Translations under genes and position numbers: made by a program
NCBI GenBank assembly: GCA_030765525.1
Contig: JAVCCK010000044.1
Span: 1-64,000 of the forward strand
Reading direction: 5' to 3'
DNA length: 64,000 bases
From: Candidatus Lernaella stagnicola
GTDB lineage: Bacteria; Lernaellota; Lernaellaia; Lernaellales; Lernaellaceae
The notes under the pieces: model-generated
What the model saw: only the letters and a program-made list of their open reading frames with translations
Database searches by the model: none
Told to the model about the DNA's origin: nothing
Shown: positions 32,703 through 41,694 of the stretch, one piece after another
Layout of the letters: each line of letters opens with the position of its first letter
Numbering within the stretch: the stretch's first letter is position 1

Positions 32703-33938
32703 ATGACCCAGCCGCACGCCGCGACCGCACCGACCGCACCGACCGCCCTGGACTACGTGCGCCGGCTGCTGCAATTGCTGGGACGGCACCGCAAACCGGT
32801 GGGCGTGGTGTTCGGCGTGGTGTTTGTTGTCAGCCTCGCGTACGCCCTGTTCGGCCCGCGCTACTACGCCTCCTCCGCGGTTGTCATGGCGCAACAAGAC
32901 AACAGTTTGAACATGCTGAGCCAAACCGACGTCATGCCGATCTCGGCGTTGGCCTCGCTTTCGGGCCAGGGCGACGTACTCAATCTGAAAATCCTGAACA
33001 TCCTGCGTAGTCGCGATCTGGCTGAGATGGTCATCGCCGATACCGACTACCTGCAGCGCTATTTCTACGAAGACGAGTGGGACGCGGAAAAAAAGGAATG
33101 GTCCGAGGGCTTTGAACCCAACATGGAAAAAGCCGCGCGACACTTTCGCGAGCAAGTGTTGTTTTCCGAACAGGACAAGGTGATGGGCAAGCTCGTGGTT
33201 CGCGCCGTGATGCCCGACCGCGACGCGGCCGTGGCGGTGGCGGAATCGACCCTGACGAACCTGCAGAAAGCGCTGAGCCAAAAGATTAACGCCCGCGCCT
33301 CGGAAACGCGTCGTTTTATCACCACGCGCCTAACCAGTGTCGATGCCGAGCTGGGCGACGCCGTGGACAAGCTTAAGCGGTTTCAAATCAAGCATCAGAT
33401 CTACGTGCCCGAGGAACAGATCGCCAAGACCTTGGAATTGCTCACGACTCTGGAAGCCGAGCGGGCGGCCAATGAAATCAAGATGGGCATCCTGGCCAAG
33501 TACGCCGCGGCCAGCCACCCGCAAATCAAGATGCTGCAGGATCGCAACGACGTGATCCGCGAGAAAATCGACGAACTGCGCCTCGCGCAACGCGACGGCG
33601 GCGCCACGTTGTTACCCAATCTGGAGACCATGCCCGACCTGCTGCAAACCTTCAACGAACTGCAACGCGACATCATGGTGCTCAACAAGCTCTACGGTCT
33701 GCTGCAAGCCGAGTTCGAATTCGCCAAGCTCAAAGAGTTAAAAGCGGACCTGTCGTTTATCGTGATCGACCGCCCCAAGCGACCAATCCGAAAGCTCAAA
33801 CCGCGGATATCCATCACGATGATATTCGGCTGCTTGATCGGTGTGCTGGCCGCGCTGGCCGTCGCGTTTTTCCGCGAGTACTACCGGCCCGTCATGGATT
33901 GGGTGAAAGATTCGCTGAGCGAAGCACGACCGGATTAA
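32703..33938 (+). CDS. Wzz-type polysaccharide co-polymerase (chain-length determinant)
   Basis: The 411-residue protein starts at the ATG at 32703. It has the PCP layout: a cytoplasmic N-terminus, a first helix (VGVVFGVVFVVSLAYALF), a large periplasmic domain rich in helices (SQKINARASETRRFITTRLT; TLEAERAANEIKMGILAKYA) and a C-terminal Pro-rich pair with a second helix (RPKRPIRKLKPRISITMIFG). No tyrosine-kinase domain is attached, so it is a PCP-1/2b-like protein that sets chain length in a Wzx/Wzy pathway. Its stop overlaps the convergent flippase stop by 4 bp. Confidence 0.85.
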   Translation: MTQPHAATAPTAPTALDYVRRLLQLLGRHRKPVGVVFGVVFVVSLAYALFGPRYYASSAVVMAQQDNSLNMLSQTDVMPISALASLSGQGDVLNLKILNILRSRDLAEMVIADTDYLQRYFYEDEWDAEKKEWSEGFEPNMEKAARHFREQVLFSEQDKVMGKLVVRAVMPDRDAAVAVAESTLTNLQKALSQKINARASETRRFITTRLTSVDAELGDAVDKLKRFQIKHQIYVPEEQIAKTLELLTTLEAERAANEIKMGILAKYAAASHPQIKMLQDRNDVIREKIDELRLAQRDGGATLLPNLETMPDLLQTFNELQRDIMVLNKLYGLLQAEFEFAKLKELKADLSFIVIDRPKRPIRKLKPRISITMIFGCLIGVLAALAVAFFREYYRPVMDWVKDSLSEARPD

Positions 33939-35257
33939 GCCGCCGTCCGCCGCTGAATGTTACGCCAGCTTCGCACCACACCGATCAAATTCGACTGGTA
34001 GGCGATGGCCACCGAGAACCCCGCCCCGATGAAGCCGAAGGCGCTGATCAGGAAATACCCCCCCACCGCGTTGGCCAGGAAAAACCAAACCCCGCAACCG
34101 ACCAGCCAGCCGAAATCCTTCTGCGCCAACAACATGAAAAGCGGATTGAGCACGAAGTTATACCCGATCAGCACGCCGAAGATCTGCACGAGCGGGATCG
34201 CGGCGTCGTACTTCCCGGCAAAGAGCCAAGGTATCACCAGGGGCATCGTCACCCAGAACACAAGCGCGAACAGCGCCGCGGGAACCGGCGTCCAGGTGAG
34301 CCAGCGCTTGAACACGTGGCGCTGGTAGGCGAATTCGCGGTCGCGCGAGAGGCGCGGGATCAGCACGTGATACACCGCCGAGAGCACCATGAAGGAGATC
34401 TGAAAAATCCGCCACGCGATGCCGAAGGTGCCGACCGTTTCCAGATCGCCCTCGATGTGGCTGACGAGCATCATCGGGATTTCGAGGCCCAGCCAGATCA
34501 ACAAGAAGTAGATGATCACCAGCACCTGCTCGGTGACGATCTGCGTGATGCGACCGCCGAGACCCACGCGCTCGATGCCGCGACCCAGTCGGCGCACGTC
34601 GAACATGGCGATGGCCGCCGGGGCGAGACCCGCCACGACGATCAACCCCAACGCGACGTAAAGGTTGAACCATGGGGAGACGCCGGCCGCCACCACGCCC
34701 ACGGTAATCACCGCGTAACGCAGGTTCAAAATCAGCGCATAACGATTGAATCGCAGGCTGGTCTGGTAGTGAATCGCGAAAAGCTGCGTCCAAGCGGCGA
34801 GGAAGCCGGCCAGCGCGCCAAAGCGCACGGCCGTGGCCAATTCCGGGTTGCCGTACAAACCGAGCGCCACGTATTGCGCGAACACCAGCACGCCGACCAG
34901 CAAGGCGGTCAGGACGAGCGTCTGAAAGCGAAACGCCGCCCAGAAAAGGCCCTCGGCGCGCCCCTGCTCGCCCGCGCCGGTCAATTCGGATAGCTGGCGA
35001 ATCAGCCCCTGGTAGAAACCGCTCCAGACGTTGGCGAAAAACATCATGAAGCCGTAGCCGATGATGAACTTGCCGTATTCGGCCTCCGGCAGCCACCGCG
35101 CGATGAGGATCATCGACAGCGCCAACCCGGCACGTCCGGCGAAATGTCCAAACATCACGCGCAGGAAGTCGCGCACGACCGACCCGCGCAGCCAACCTGC
35201 GATTAAGCCTTGTAGGCCGCGCGGTGCGGGTGTTTGTTCGGGGTTTTCCGGTTGCAT
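33935..35257 (-). CDS. Wzx-type polysaccharide flippase
   Basis: The 440-residue protein has about 12-14 membrane helices with the MVF/PST layout: an N-terminal VMFGHFAGRAGLALSMILIA ARWLPEAEYG segment, and later a region where YDAAIPLVQIFGVLIGYNFV precedes the last helices. These transporters flip undecaprenyl-linked repeat units to the periplasm. Position between chain-length and glycosyltransferase genes supports the call. Substrate specificity cannot be read. It is on the minus strand, convergent with the PCP gene. Confidence 0.85.
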   Translation of the reverse strand: MQPENPEQTPAPRGLQGLIAGWLRGSVVRDFLRVMFGHFAGRAGLALSMILIARWLPEAEYGKFIIGYGFMMFFANVWSGFYQGLIRQLSELTGAGEQGRAEGLFWAAFRFQTLVLTALLVGVLVFAQYVALGLYGNPELATAVRFGALAGFLAAWTQLFAIHYQTSLRFNRYALILNLRYAVITVGVVAAGVSPWFNLYVALGLIVVAGLAPAAIAMFDVRRLGRGIERVGLGGRITQIVTEQVLVIIYFLLIWLGLEIPMMLVSHIEGDLETVGTFGIAWRIFQISFMVLSAVYHVLIPRLSRDREFAYQRHVFKRWLTWTPVPAALFALVFWVTMPLVIPWLFAGKYDAAIPLVQIFGVLIGYNFVLNPLFMLLAQKDFGWLVGCGVWFFLANAVGGYFLISAFGFIGAGFSVAIAYQSNLIGVVRSWRNIQRRTAA

Positions 35258-35414
35258 TGCCCGACAATATCGACGGCGGCGGACCGCGGGTCAAGCCGCG
35301 CCCTTGTCCGAGCCCGAAGCGTTGCCTATGATCCAGGCGAAATCGCAAGTCACGAGGCGCGTCACCACATCGTGCCTCGTGGCTTGGTTAATTCACATCC
35401 GGAGAAGCGATACC

Positions 35415-36614
35415 GTGAGCACGCTGTACATCGTCGCGCTGCGATTTTTGGACTACGAAGGCGGGGCCGTCGTACAAGGCGGCCTGAAGCGTTACGTCTA
35501 CAACATCGCGCGGCTGGCCGAGGAGCAAGGGCACGAGGCGGTCGTGCTGCAAAAGGCGACGACGCCCTTCGAGCGGCCGTTGCTGGAGCGCAGCAAGGTC
35601 GTGGGCGTGGCGGGCAACGTGCGGGCGTCGGGCAACTACGGATTCAATTGGAAGGTCAACCGCCTCATCCCGCCCGGCGCGCCGGTCGTGTACGCCTCGA
35701 TGGAGTTGGGTTTCCCGTTCTGCCGCCGGCGGGCGGTGGGTATCCAGCACGGCATCTTTTGGGACGGGGAGGCGCCGTGGTGGAAACGGCGCTATTTCGA
35801 GTTTCAGAATCGGTGGATAGCCGAGCGCACGTACCGCACGATTTGCGTGGATACCAATTACATCAACTTTTACCGCACGGCATACGTCGACGGCCCCGGA
35901 TTGCGGCGGCTGCTGTACATCCCCAACTGGGCCGACACCGAGCACTTCGGGCAGGTCGAGCCGCACGTCCATGAAGCGCGTGACGACCTGCTGATCGCCT
36001 TTCCGCGCCGCACGCAGCTCCGGCGGGGCTACTCCTTGATGGCCGTGACGCACGCCGCGCTCGCCAAGAAATATCCCCGCCTGCGTTTTTGGTACGTGGT
36101 CGGCGACGGGTGGGAGACCGACCGCCTGCTGACCTACCTCAACGACCACGGCGTGCCCGCACCCAGCGACCAGGTACGCGTCGAATCCCTGCCCTTCGAA
36201 CGCATGGGCGAGGTGTACCGCGCGGCGGACATCACCGTTGTGCCGACGCTCTTTTCCGAGGGCACGTCGCTCTCGTGCATCGAAGCGATGTATCACGGCT
36301 CGGCGATCGTCAGCACGCACATCGGCGGCCTGGGCAACCTGGTCATCGACGGTTTCAACGGCCTGTTGATCGATCCGGCGGTGCCGGACTTGACCGACGC
36401 CCTCGAGCGTCTGATCGCCGATCACGACTTGCGCGCCCGGCTCGGCGCGGCCGCTCATGAAGTGGCCCACTGCTCGTTCACGCTGGCGGCTTGGGAGGCG
36501 AAGATCCGGCCGATCCTGGAAGCGTTGATCGAGGCGCCCGATTCCGAAATCCGCTCGGTTCCCCCCGCCCCGCCGGTGTTCGGGCCGGAAGTACGGATGC
36601 CGAACAAGGCCTGA
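35415..36614 (+). CDS. GT4-family glycosyltransferase (polysaccharide locus)
   Basis: The 399-residue protein starts with GTG at 35415, after GGAGAAG. The N-terminus has LDYEGGAVVQGGLKRYVYNI, resembling the GG.....  acceptor loop of GT4. The C-terminal half shows FPRRTQLRRGYSLMAVTHAA and PTLFSEGTSLSCIEAMYHGS, the E-X7-E donor site. The tail (about 25 residues, Pro-rich) is variable. It is presumably a third sugar-adding step of the repeat unit. Confidence 0.85.
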   Translation: MSTLYIVALRFLDYEGGAVVQGGLKRYVYNIARLAEEQGHEAVVLQKATTPFERPLLERSKVVGVAGNVRASGNYGFNWKVNRLIPPGAPVVYASMELGFPFCRRRAVGIQHGIFWDGEAPWWKRRYFEFQNRWIAERTYRTICVDTNYINFYRTAYVDGPGLRRLLYIPNWADTEHFGQVEPHVHEARDDLLIAFPRRTQLRRGYSLMAVTHAALAKKYPRLRFWYVVGDGWETDRLLTYLNDHGVPAPSDQVRVESLPFERMGEVYRAADITVVPTLFSEGTSLSCIEAMYHGSAIVSTHIGGLGNLVIDGFNGLLIDPAVPDLTDALERLIADHDLRARLGAAAHEVAHCSFTLAAWEAKIRPILEALIEAPDSEIRSVPPAPPVFGPEVRMPNKA

Positions 36615-36631
36615 CTCTTCCGAAAAATCGT

Positions 36632-37921
36632 TTAGGGTTCATCCGGCGGCGGATTGGCAAGCAGCGGAATTAAGCCGGCCGCCATGTACAGGCGGTGGAA
36701 GTTTACGGCGTCGCCGGTGAAATTCGCCGTCACGAACGCCGCGAGAAAAAAGCCGACGAAGACCAGCGAAAGGTCGTCATTGCGCCGCCAAAACACCGCG
36801 AAGGGAAGCGTTACCAACAGCGCCGCGATGATCGGCCCCAGCAGCCCGATATCCACCACGTACTCGAAGAATATATTGTGCGGATAGATTCGCGCCCCGC
36901 GGCCGTAGCCTAAAAAGTAGCCGAACTCGCCGAATCCGACGCCGAAGAACGGATGCTCCAGAAAGATGTTCGTCGAGGCGCGCCACGCCGTCAGCCGCTC
37001 GGCGAAACTCTTGTCACCCAGCACCGACTGAACGCTCATCAACGTCTCGGCTCGCTCCAACGCCTGGGAATCGCCGGTTCCGGCCAGCGAAAACCCCACC
37101 AGCACAATCGCCGCGAGCAACGCGACGAGCGCCAGGCGGCGCAATCGGCCCTGCCTGACCTGCCAAAACACGATAACGCCGACCATCGCCGCCAAGTCCG
37201 TGCGTGATCCGGAAAGAAACACGATCAACGGAAACAGCATGATCGCCGCCAACGCCAACAGCCCCGAAAGCCACCGCGGCAGCGGAAAGCGGTCGCGATG
37301 CAACAATACGAATATCGGCATCAAGATCAGCGGCGAGAGACGGTTGCTCAGGTGGAAGCCGTTGAGCAGGGGCATGCCCAACACGCCGCGAGGCCAAATT
37401 TCTTTGTGAAAGTAGATGACCTTGTGCAAGTCGCCCGCCGCGATTTCGGGCAGGCTCGGCAAGCACACCCAAAGGCCGAACAGCAGCAAGACGACGATCG
37501 CGCGCCGCAGATCGGTCCAGGTCCGCATCATCTGGTGCATCACCCAGATGCCCGCCACTCCCTTGATGAGCAAGCCGGTTGTTTTCCAGAGTGCGTAACC
37601 GGTTACCTCGCCGGTGCGGAAAAACGCGACGCACAAACCGGTCAGCGCGTAGAGCACGAGCAGCCCCTGCAAAAAGAGCACGCGGCGATCTAACCGCGCG
37701 AAGTCGCGCCGCAACGCGAGCAACGCCACGAGCACGACGATGGCCAGAAACGAAATCCAGCCGATGCGGATTGTCGCGCCGGTGCCGAAGTAGATCACCT
37801 GCCACACCAGGGCGTCTCCGGCGAATACGACACCCAACAGTGCGTGCAGATGCCATGGGCGCGGCGGTGGGTAAGCGGCGCGGGATTCGCTCAAAGGGCG
37901 CTCCTTGCGGAAAAACAACAA
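36632..37921 (-). CDS. O-antigen ligase/polymerase-type membrane protein (Wzy/WaaL)
   Basis: The 429-residue protein has about 11-12 membrane helices and a large periplasmic loop near residues 275-345. The loop contains RLTAWRASTNIFLEHPFFGV and the YPHN block (RIYPHNIFFEYVVDIGLLGP). That Wzy_C pattern, with H in PHN and the preceding G.G.G, marks O-antigen ligases and polymerases, which join undecaprenyl-linked chains in the periplasm. With Wzx and Wzz present, Wzy polymerase is more likely than ligase. It converges with the glycosyltransferase gene at 35415 and diverges from the Wza gene. Confidence 0.85.
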   Translation of the reverse strand: MLFFRKERPLSESRAAYPPPRPWHLHALLGVVFAGDALVWQVIYFGTGATIRIGWISFLAIVVLVALLALRRDFARLDRRVLFLQGLLVLYALTGLCVAFFRTGEVTGYALWKTTGLLIKGVAGIWVMHQMMRTWTDLRRAIVVLLLFGLWVCLPSLPEIAAGDLHKVIYFHKEIWPRGVLGMPLLNGFHLSNRLSPLILMPIFVLLHRDRFPLPRWLSGLLALAAIMLFPLIVFLSGSRTDLAAMVGVIVFWQVRQGRLRRLALVALLAAIVLVGFSLAGTGDSQALERAETLMSVQSVLGDKSFAERLTAWRASTNIFLEHPFFGVGFGEFGYFLGYGRGARIYPHNIFFEYVVDIGLLGPIIAALLVTLPFAVFWRRNDDLSLVFVGFFLAAFVTANFTGDAVNFHRLYMAAGLIPLLANPPPDEP

Positions 37922-37997
37922 GTTTTCGGACGGCTTCTCCTTTTACCTGAGCTTGCGCGTGGTCACAACTTCCATTTATGTTTGCTTGAGTTTGATT

Positions 37998-38024
37998 CGA
38001 TTTTTTCCGAAAAATCGATATACT
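37998..38024 (+). promoter_or_regulatory. Palindrome and -10 upstream of the Wza-type gene
   Basis: A perfect inverted repeat with 8-bp arms (CGATTTTT-TCCG-AAAAATCG, 37998-38017) abuts a good -10, TATACT (38019-38024), 25 bp before the TTG start. The palindrome covers the region where the -35 contacts would be, so a bound factor would control wza-wzi-wecA transcription. The right half TTCCGAAAAATCG also occurs at 36618-36630. Confidence 0.55.
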
Positions 38025-38048
38025 ACGGGCGGACGGAGGGCTGATCTG

Positions 38049-39689
38049 TTGCCAATTTCGCGGAATTACAGTCGATTTTTCCAGTTGTTTTGCCTCGTTC
38101 TCGTGGTGGGCGTGATTGCGCCGCCCGCGGCATGGGCCGTGGATACTTCTGCGACGACCCAGACGGAAGATAAGGACGCAACTGCCGACGCAGCGCAATG
38201 GCTCGAAGTGTTTCCCGTTGCCGGTCCCATCGATCCCGATCAGTATTTCTGCGGCGTGGGCGATGTGTTCTCGATTCAAGTGTGGGGCCAAAAAGAACTA
38301 AGCGCCCTGGCGCCGATCAATGTCGAGGGCGAGCTGTTCGTGCCCACCATCGGCAAGGTCGGCGACCTGGCCGGCGCGAGCCTGCGTGACGCGAAAAAAC
38401 GAATCAGTTGGCGCATCGCCTCCGTGTACCCCGGCGTCACCTTCGACATATCGCTCCACCGCGCGCGCACCTTCATCGTGTACGTGGCCGGCCACGCGAG
38501 GCGGCCGGGCGAACACAAGGCCACGGCGCTGACGCGCATCTCCAAATTCGTGACAGCCTCCGGCGGGCCCAACCCCTTGGGTTCGCAGCGCTTCGTGGAA
38601 GTATGGCGCGACGGCCGTCAGCACGCCTTGGTCGACCTGCTCCAAATCGTCCGCGACTGGAGCGCCGAAAAAGACTTCACGCTGCTGGACGGCGACTTGG
38701 TGAGATTCCCACCGGTGGAGCGGCTGGTCGACGTCTCGGGCGCTGTGAAAATGCCCGGTCGATACGAACTGGCCCCGGGCGACGATTTGAAAAAGCTCGT
38801 CGAGACTCACGCCGCCGGCCTCAGCGACGCCGTGAGCCGGAGCGACGAAATTGAAATCATCAACCGCGTGGACTCGACACAATTCCAACTGCGCCGGGTC
38901 ACGATCGACGGCATGGCCGCGGGCGGTGTCGAACTTTTCGACAAAGACCGCATCTTCGTGCCCACGCTGGATCGTTACCAAAAAGTGATCCGCGTGCAGG
39001 GCGCGGTGAAGGGCAGCGGTCGGTGGGACATCGAATCGACAGTGTCGCGAACTGAACTGTCCGGCGCCGCAACCCACGCGGGACCAGCAAACGGCGGCCC
39101 GGCGCCGGCGGTTAACGGTGCGGTGGGAGAAGGCCAAAATCCCGAGCATTTCGGCGTGTACCCCTTCGTTGAAGGCGAAACCGCTTACAGCGTCATTCAG
39201 CGCGCCGGAGGCGTGACGCCCTTCGCCGACACCGACCACGCTTTTATTCGCCGGCGGGTCGACGGCGGTACGTACGAGACGATTCCCGTGAATTTGACGC
39301 GCATCTTGATCGACCGCGATTTTTCCGAAAATAAGGCGCTGCAGGCCGGCGATTTCGTCATCGTGCCGACCTTGGAAAACAAAGTGTTCGTCGGCGGCGA
39401 AGTCGTCTCCCCCGGACCGATGCCCTACGTGCCGTTCTACGCCGCGCGTCACTACGTCGGCCTGGCCGGCGGAATCACGACGCGCGCCTCGATGCGGCGT
39501 TCGGAGATCGTACACCGCGACGGCACCCGCGAAGATTTGGACTTGAACACCATCCCGCAACCGGGTGACACCATTTACGTAAAAGAACAAACGTTCAAAT
39601 TCTGGCAGGACTACTGGACGATCCTCACAGGCACCGCCGCGCTGGTGCTCTCGGGCTTTGCCGTCATCTACACAATCGAAAATAATTGA
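38049..39689 (+). CDS. Wza/OPX-family outer-membrane polysaccharide export protein
   Basis: The 546-residue protein has a TTG start at 38049 with GGAGGG eight bases upstream. A signal peptide ends APPAAWA. The export domain follows (YFCGVGDVFSIQVWGQKELS, then NVEGELFVPTIGKV), typical of Poly_export, with SLBB-type repeats (VSGAVKMPGRYELAPGDDLK; FVGGEVVSPGPMPYVPF). The C-terminal helix (WTILTGTAALVLSGFAVIYT) may cross the outer membrane, as in Wza. No lipobox Cys is at the signal end. One repeat is interrupted by an Ala/Gly/Pro-rich insert near residues 345-365. Confidence 0.85.
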   Translation: MPISRNYSRFFQLFCLVLVVGVIAPPAAWAVDTSATTQTEDKDATADAAQWLEVFPVAGPIDPDQYFCGVGDVFSIQVWGQKELSALAPINVEGELFVPTIGKVGDLAGASLRDAKKRISWRIASVYPGVTFDISLHRARTFIVYVAGHARRPGEHKATALTRISKFVTASGGPNPLGSQRFVEVWRDGRQHALVDLLQIVRDWSAEKDFTLLDGDLVRFPPVERLVDVSGAVKMPGRYELAPGDDLKKLVETHAAGLSDAVSRSDEIEIINRVDSTQFQLRRVTIDGMAAGGVELFDKDRIFVPTLDRYQKVIRVQGAVKGSGRWDIESTVSRTELSGAATHAGPANGGPAPAVNGAVGEGQNPEHFGVYPFVEGETAYSVIQRAGGVTPFADTDHAFIRRRVDGGTYETIPVNLTRILIDRDFSENKALQAGDFVIVPTLENKVFVGGEVVSPGPMPYVPFYAARHYVGLAGGITTRASMRRSEIVHRDGTREDLDLNTIPQPGDTIYVKEQTFKFWQDYWTILTGTAALVLSGFAVIYTIENN

Positions 39690-41371
39690 ACGCCGGAGCG
39701 TTCAACGCTTTGAACCATCCAAGACCCATCACGCGCCGCTGGATGAAGTGGATACTCGCGGGGGCGATCGTACTCGCCGCGGCGCCGGCCGCCCTGGGCG
39801 TGGGCCTGACCAACGTGCCGTTGCACGACCCTCTTTATGACGACCTGCAGAAGCTGATGGCCCTGGCGGGGCACACGGCGAACCTGGCCACGTTGCCGAT
39901 CTCGCGGCTGGAGGCGGCGGGTATCGTCATCGCCATCGAAGATCGGAAAGACTTTTCGCAACTTCACGCCGACCCGCTGTTCGCCGCTATTCACGAGCGG
40001 TTGGCGCGGCGATTGGCGAAGGATATCGCGTACCGGCGGGCGGAGGGAAATCGCGACCATTTCGACACGCGTTTTGCACCGCTACAGCAAGCGGCGCTCG
40101 CGACCGGCGCCTCGCGCACGCAAAGTCGGTTTTTGCAGCAGTTCCCCTTCGACCAAGAGTTGACCGACCCCGTCACCGGCTTGCGCAACCGCGACGAGAC
40201 TTTCGAGCGGCCGCCAACGACCGACTACGGTGCGTTCAGCGGCGTGGTCTATTTCGACGCCGCCCTGGAATTGGAAGATCACTTGGCGCTTTTCGCGCGC
40301 CCGCAAATCGAGTTTGCCGGAGCCTTCGCCGACTCGTCGCATCAGGATGACGTGCAAGAACTCGACATGGACATCGCTTACGCCAAGCTGCAGTGGTTCA
40401 ACGTCGCGGCGTCGGTCGGCCGAGACAGTCTTTGGTGGGGACCGGGACAGTACGGCGCGCTGATGCTCTCGGACAATGCGCCGCCGCTGGATCTGGTTAA
40501 GCTGCAATCGCATCAAGCGTTCCGCTTGCCGTGGGTTTTTCGCGTCCTGGGTCCGATGTCGCTCACCGCTTTTCTGGCGCAACTGGAAGAGGATCGGCAC
40601 GTCCCGAATCCGTACGTCATCGGCGGCCGCATGACGCTGATGCCCCTGGATCGGGTGGAAATCGGCGTTACGCGCGTCATCCAATTCGGGGGCGACGGCA
40701 GCGGCAAGCCCGGCCTGGAAAACCTGGATGACGTCCTGATAGGGCGCTCGGAACACACCTATGGGAAGCAGGGCGACACCAACCAACTGGCCGGTTTCGA
40801 CGCGCGGGTAACGATTCCGGAAGTACGCCGACTTTGGAAGAGGTTTCGGCAACTGCAGGCGTGGTGGGAATACGGCACCGAAACCGTCGACTGGAACACG
40901 ATTGCCGGGTTGCGCGTGCCGATTCCGGCCATGCCGGCCCATCTGTGGGGAGTGCGGCTCGATTTCGGGCCGGTGGATATCGTGGGCGAATGGGTCGACA
41001 CCCACGCGCGGGGATTCTGGTATACGCACTATGTCTACAAGGATGGGTACACATACGAGGGACTTGTTCTCGGCCATCCGTACGGCTATGGCGCGCAAGC
41101 CTTCGACGGGCGTTTGCGCTGGCATGTAACGCCGGCTTGGCGGCTTTCCTTCCTTCCGGCGTTTCACCGCTGGCGCTTTCGGCACGTGCAACGGGAGCAG
41201 CGTGATTTCGGCGGCGGCTTGGAGGCGGAATGGATCGCTTCGTTCGGTATGCGCCTACGATTCGGCACGCAAATGTGGGCGCAAGACCTACTTGGCAGCA
41301 GGCCTGCTGAATATGACGAGCCATGGAGCGGCGGCGCCTCGGCATGGGCTCACGCATCCTTTGGTTTTTGA
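39686..41371 (+). CDS. Wzi-type capsule assembly outer-membrane protein
   Basis: The product is up to 561 residues. A TTG at 39686 overlaps the Wza stop; the ATG at 39743 gives a plain signal peptide (MKWILAGAIVLAAAPAALG) and is the alternative start. After a helical N-terminal part, the beta-barrel region has the Wzi hallmark VGRDSLWWGPGQYGALMLSD NAPP and regularly alternating strands ending in aromatic residues (AWAHASFGF at the C-terminus, a barrel-like Phe end). Wzi-like proteins tether or organise surface polysaccharide. It forms an operon with the export protein. Confidence 0.8.
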   Translation: MNAGAFNALNHPRPITRRWMKWILAGAIVLAAAPAALGVGLTNVPLHDPLYDDLQKLMALAGHTANLATLPISRLEAAGIVIAIEDRKDFSQLHADPLFAAIHERLARRLAKDIAYRRAEGNRDHFDTRFAPLQQAALATGASRTQSRFLQQFPFDQELTDPVTGLRNRDETFERPPTTDYGAFSGVVYFDAALELEDHLALFARPQIEFAGAFADSSHQDDVQELDMDIAYAKLQWFNVAASVGRDSLWWGPGQYGALMLSDNAPPLDLVKLQSHQAFRLPWVFRVLGPMSLTAFLAQLEEDRHVPNPYVIGGRMTLMPLDRVEIGVTRVIQFGGDGSGKPGLENLDDVLIGRSEHTYGKQGDTNQLAGFDARVTIPEVRRLWKRFRQLQAWWEYGTETVDWNTIAGLRVPIPAMPAHLWGVRLDFGPVDIVGEWVDTHARGFWYTHYVYKDGYTYEGLVLGHPYGYGAQAFDGRLRWHVTPAWRLSFLPAFHRWRFRHVQREQRDFGGGLEAEWIASFGMRLRFGTQMWAQDLLGSRPAEYDEPWSGGASAWAHASFGF

Positions 41372-41694
41372 GGTGTTTAACAAAACCTTACACTTTACGT
41401 AAGGAAATAGCTAATAAGTGCTTGATTGTAAAAAATTTTAATGCCCTTCCTTCGCAAAACGTGCTATCCTTCCTAAAGCTTGAATCTTGTACGTCCGATG
41501 GACTCTGTAAGGTATGAACTAACGCTGAGGGTGTGAAATCCACAGTGGTAAAGGAAATTGGATATTCCGCGGTGCCAACCTGAGTCCATTGGACATTGCA
41601 TCTGCTGGATAACTCGAATCGAAGGTTGTTTTTCGGTTTTGAGTGTTCCGGCATTTTGATTTTGCGAACACATTTCGAAGGACCGGAACGACCA
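41372..41694. promoter_or_regulatory. AT-rich 323-bp upstream region of the WecA-like gene
   Basis: This region is clearly AT-richer than its surroundings. Near its start is an inverted repeat, CCTTAC-ACTTTAC-GTAAGG (41386-41404), which could end the wzi transcript or bind a regulator. Several possible promoter elements occur near 41430-41470. I see no gene, and no leader structure I can name. Confidence 0.35.
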
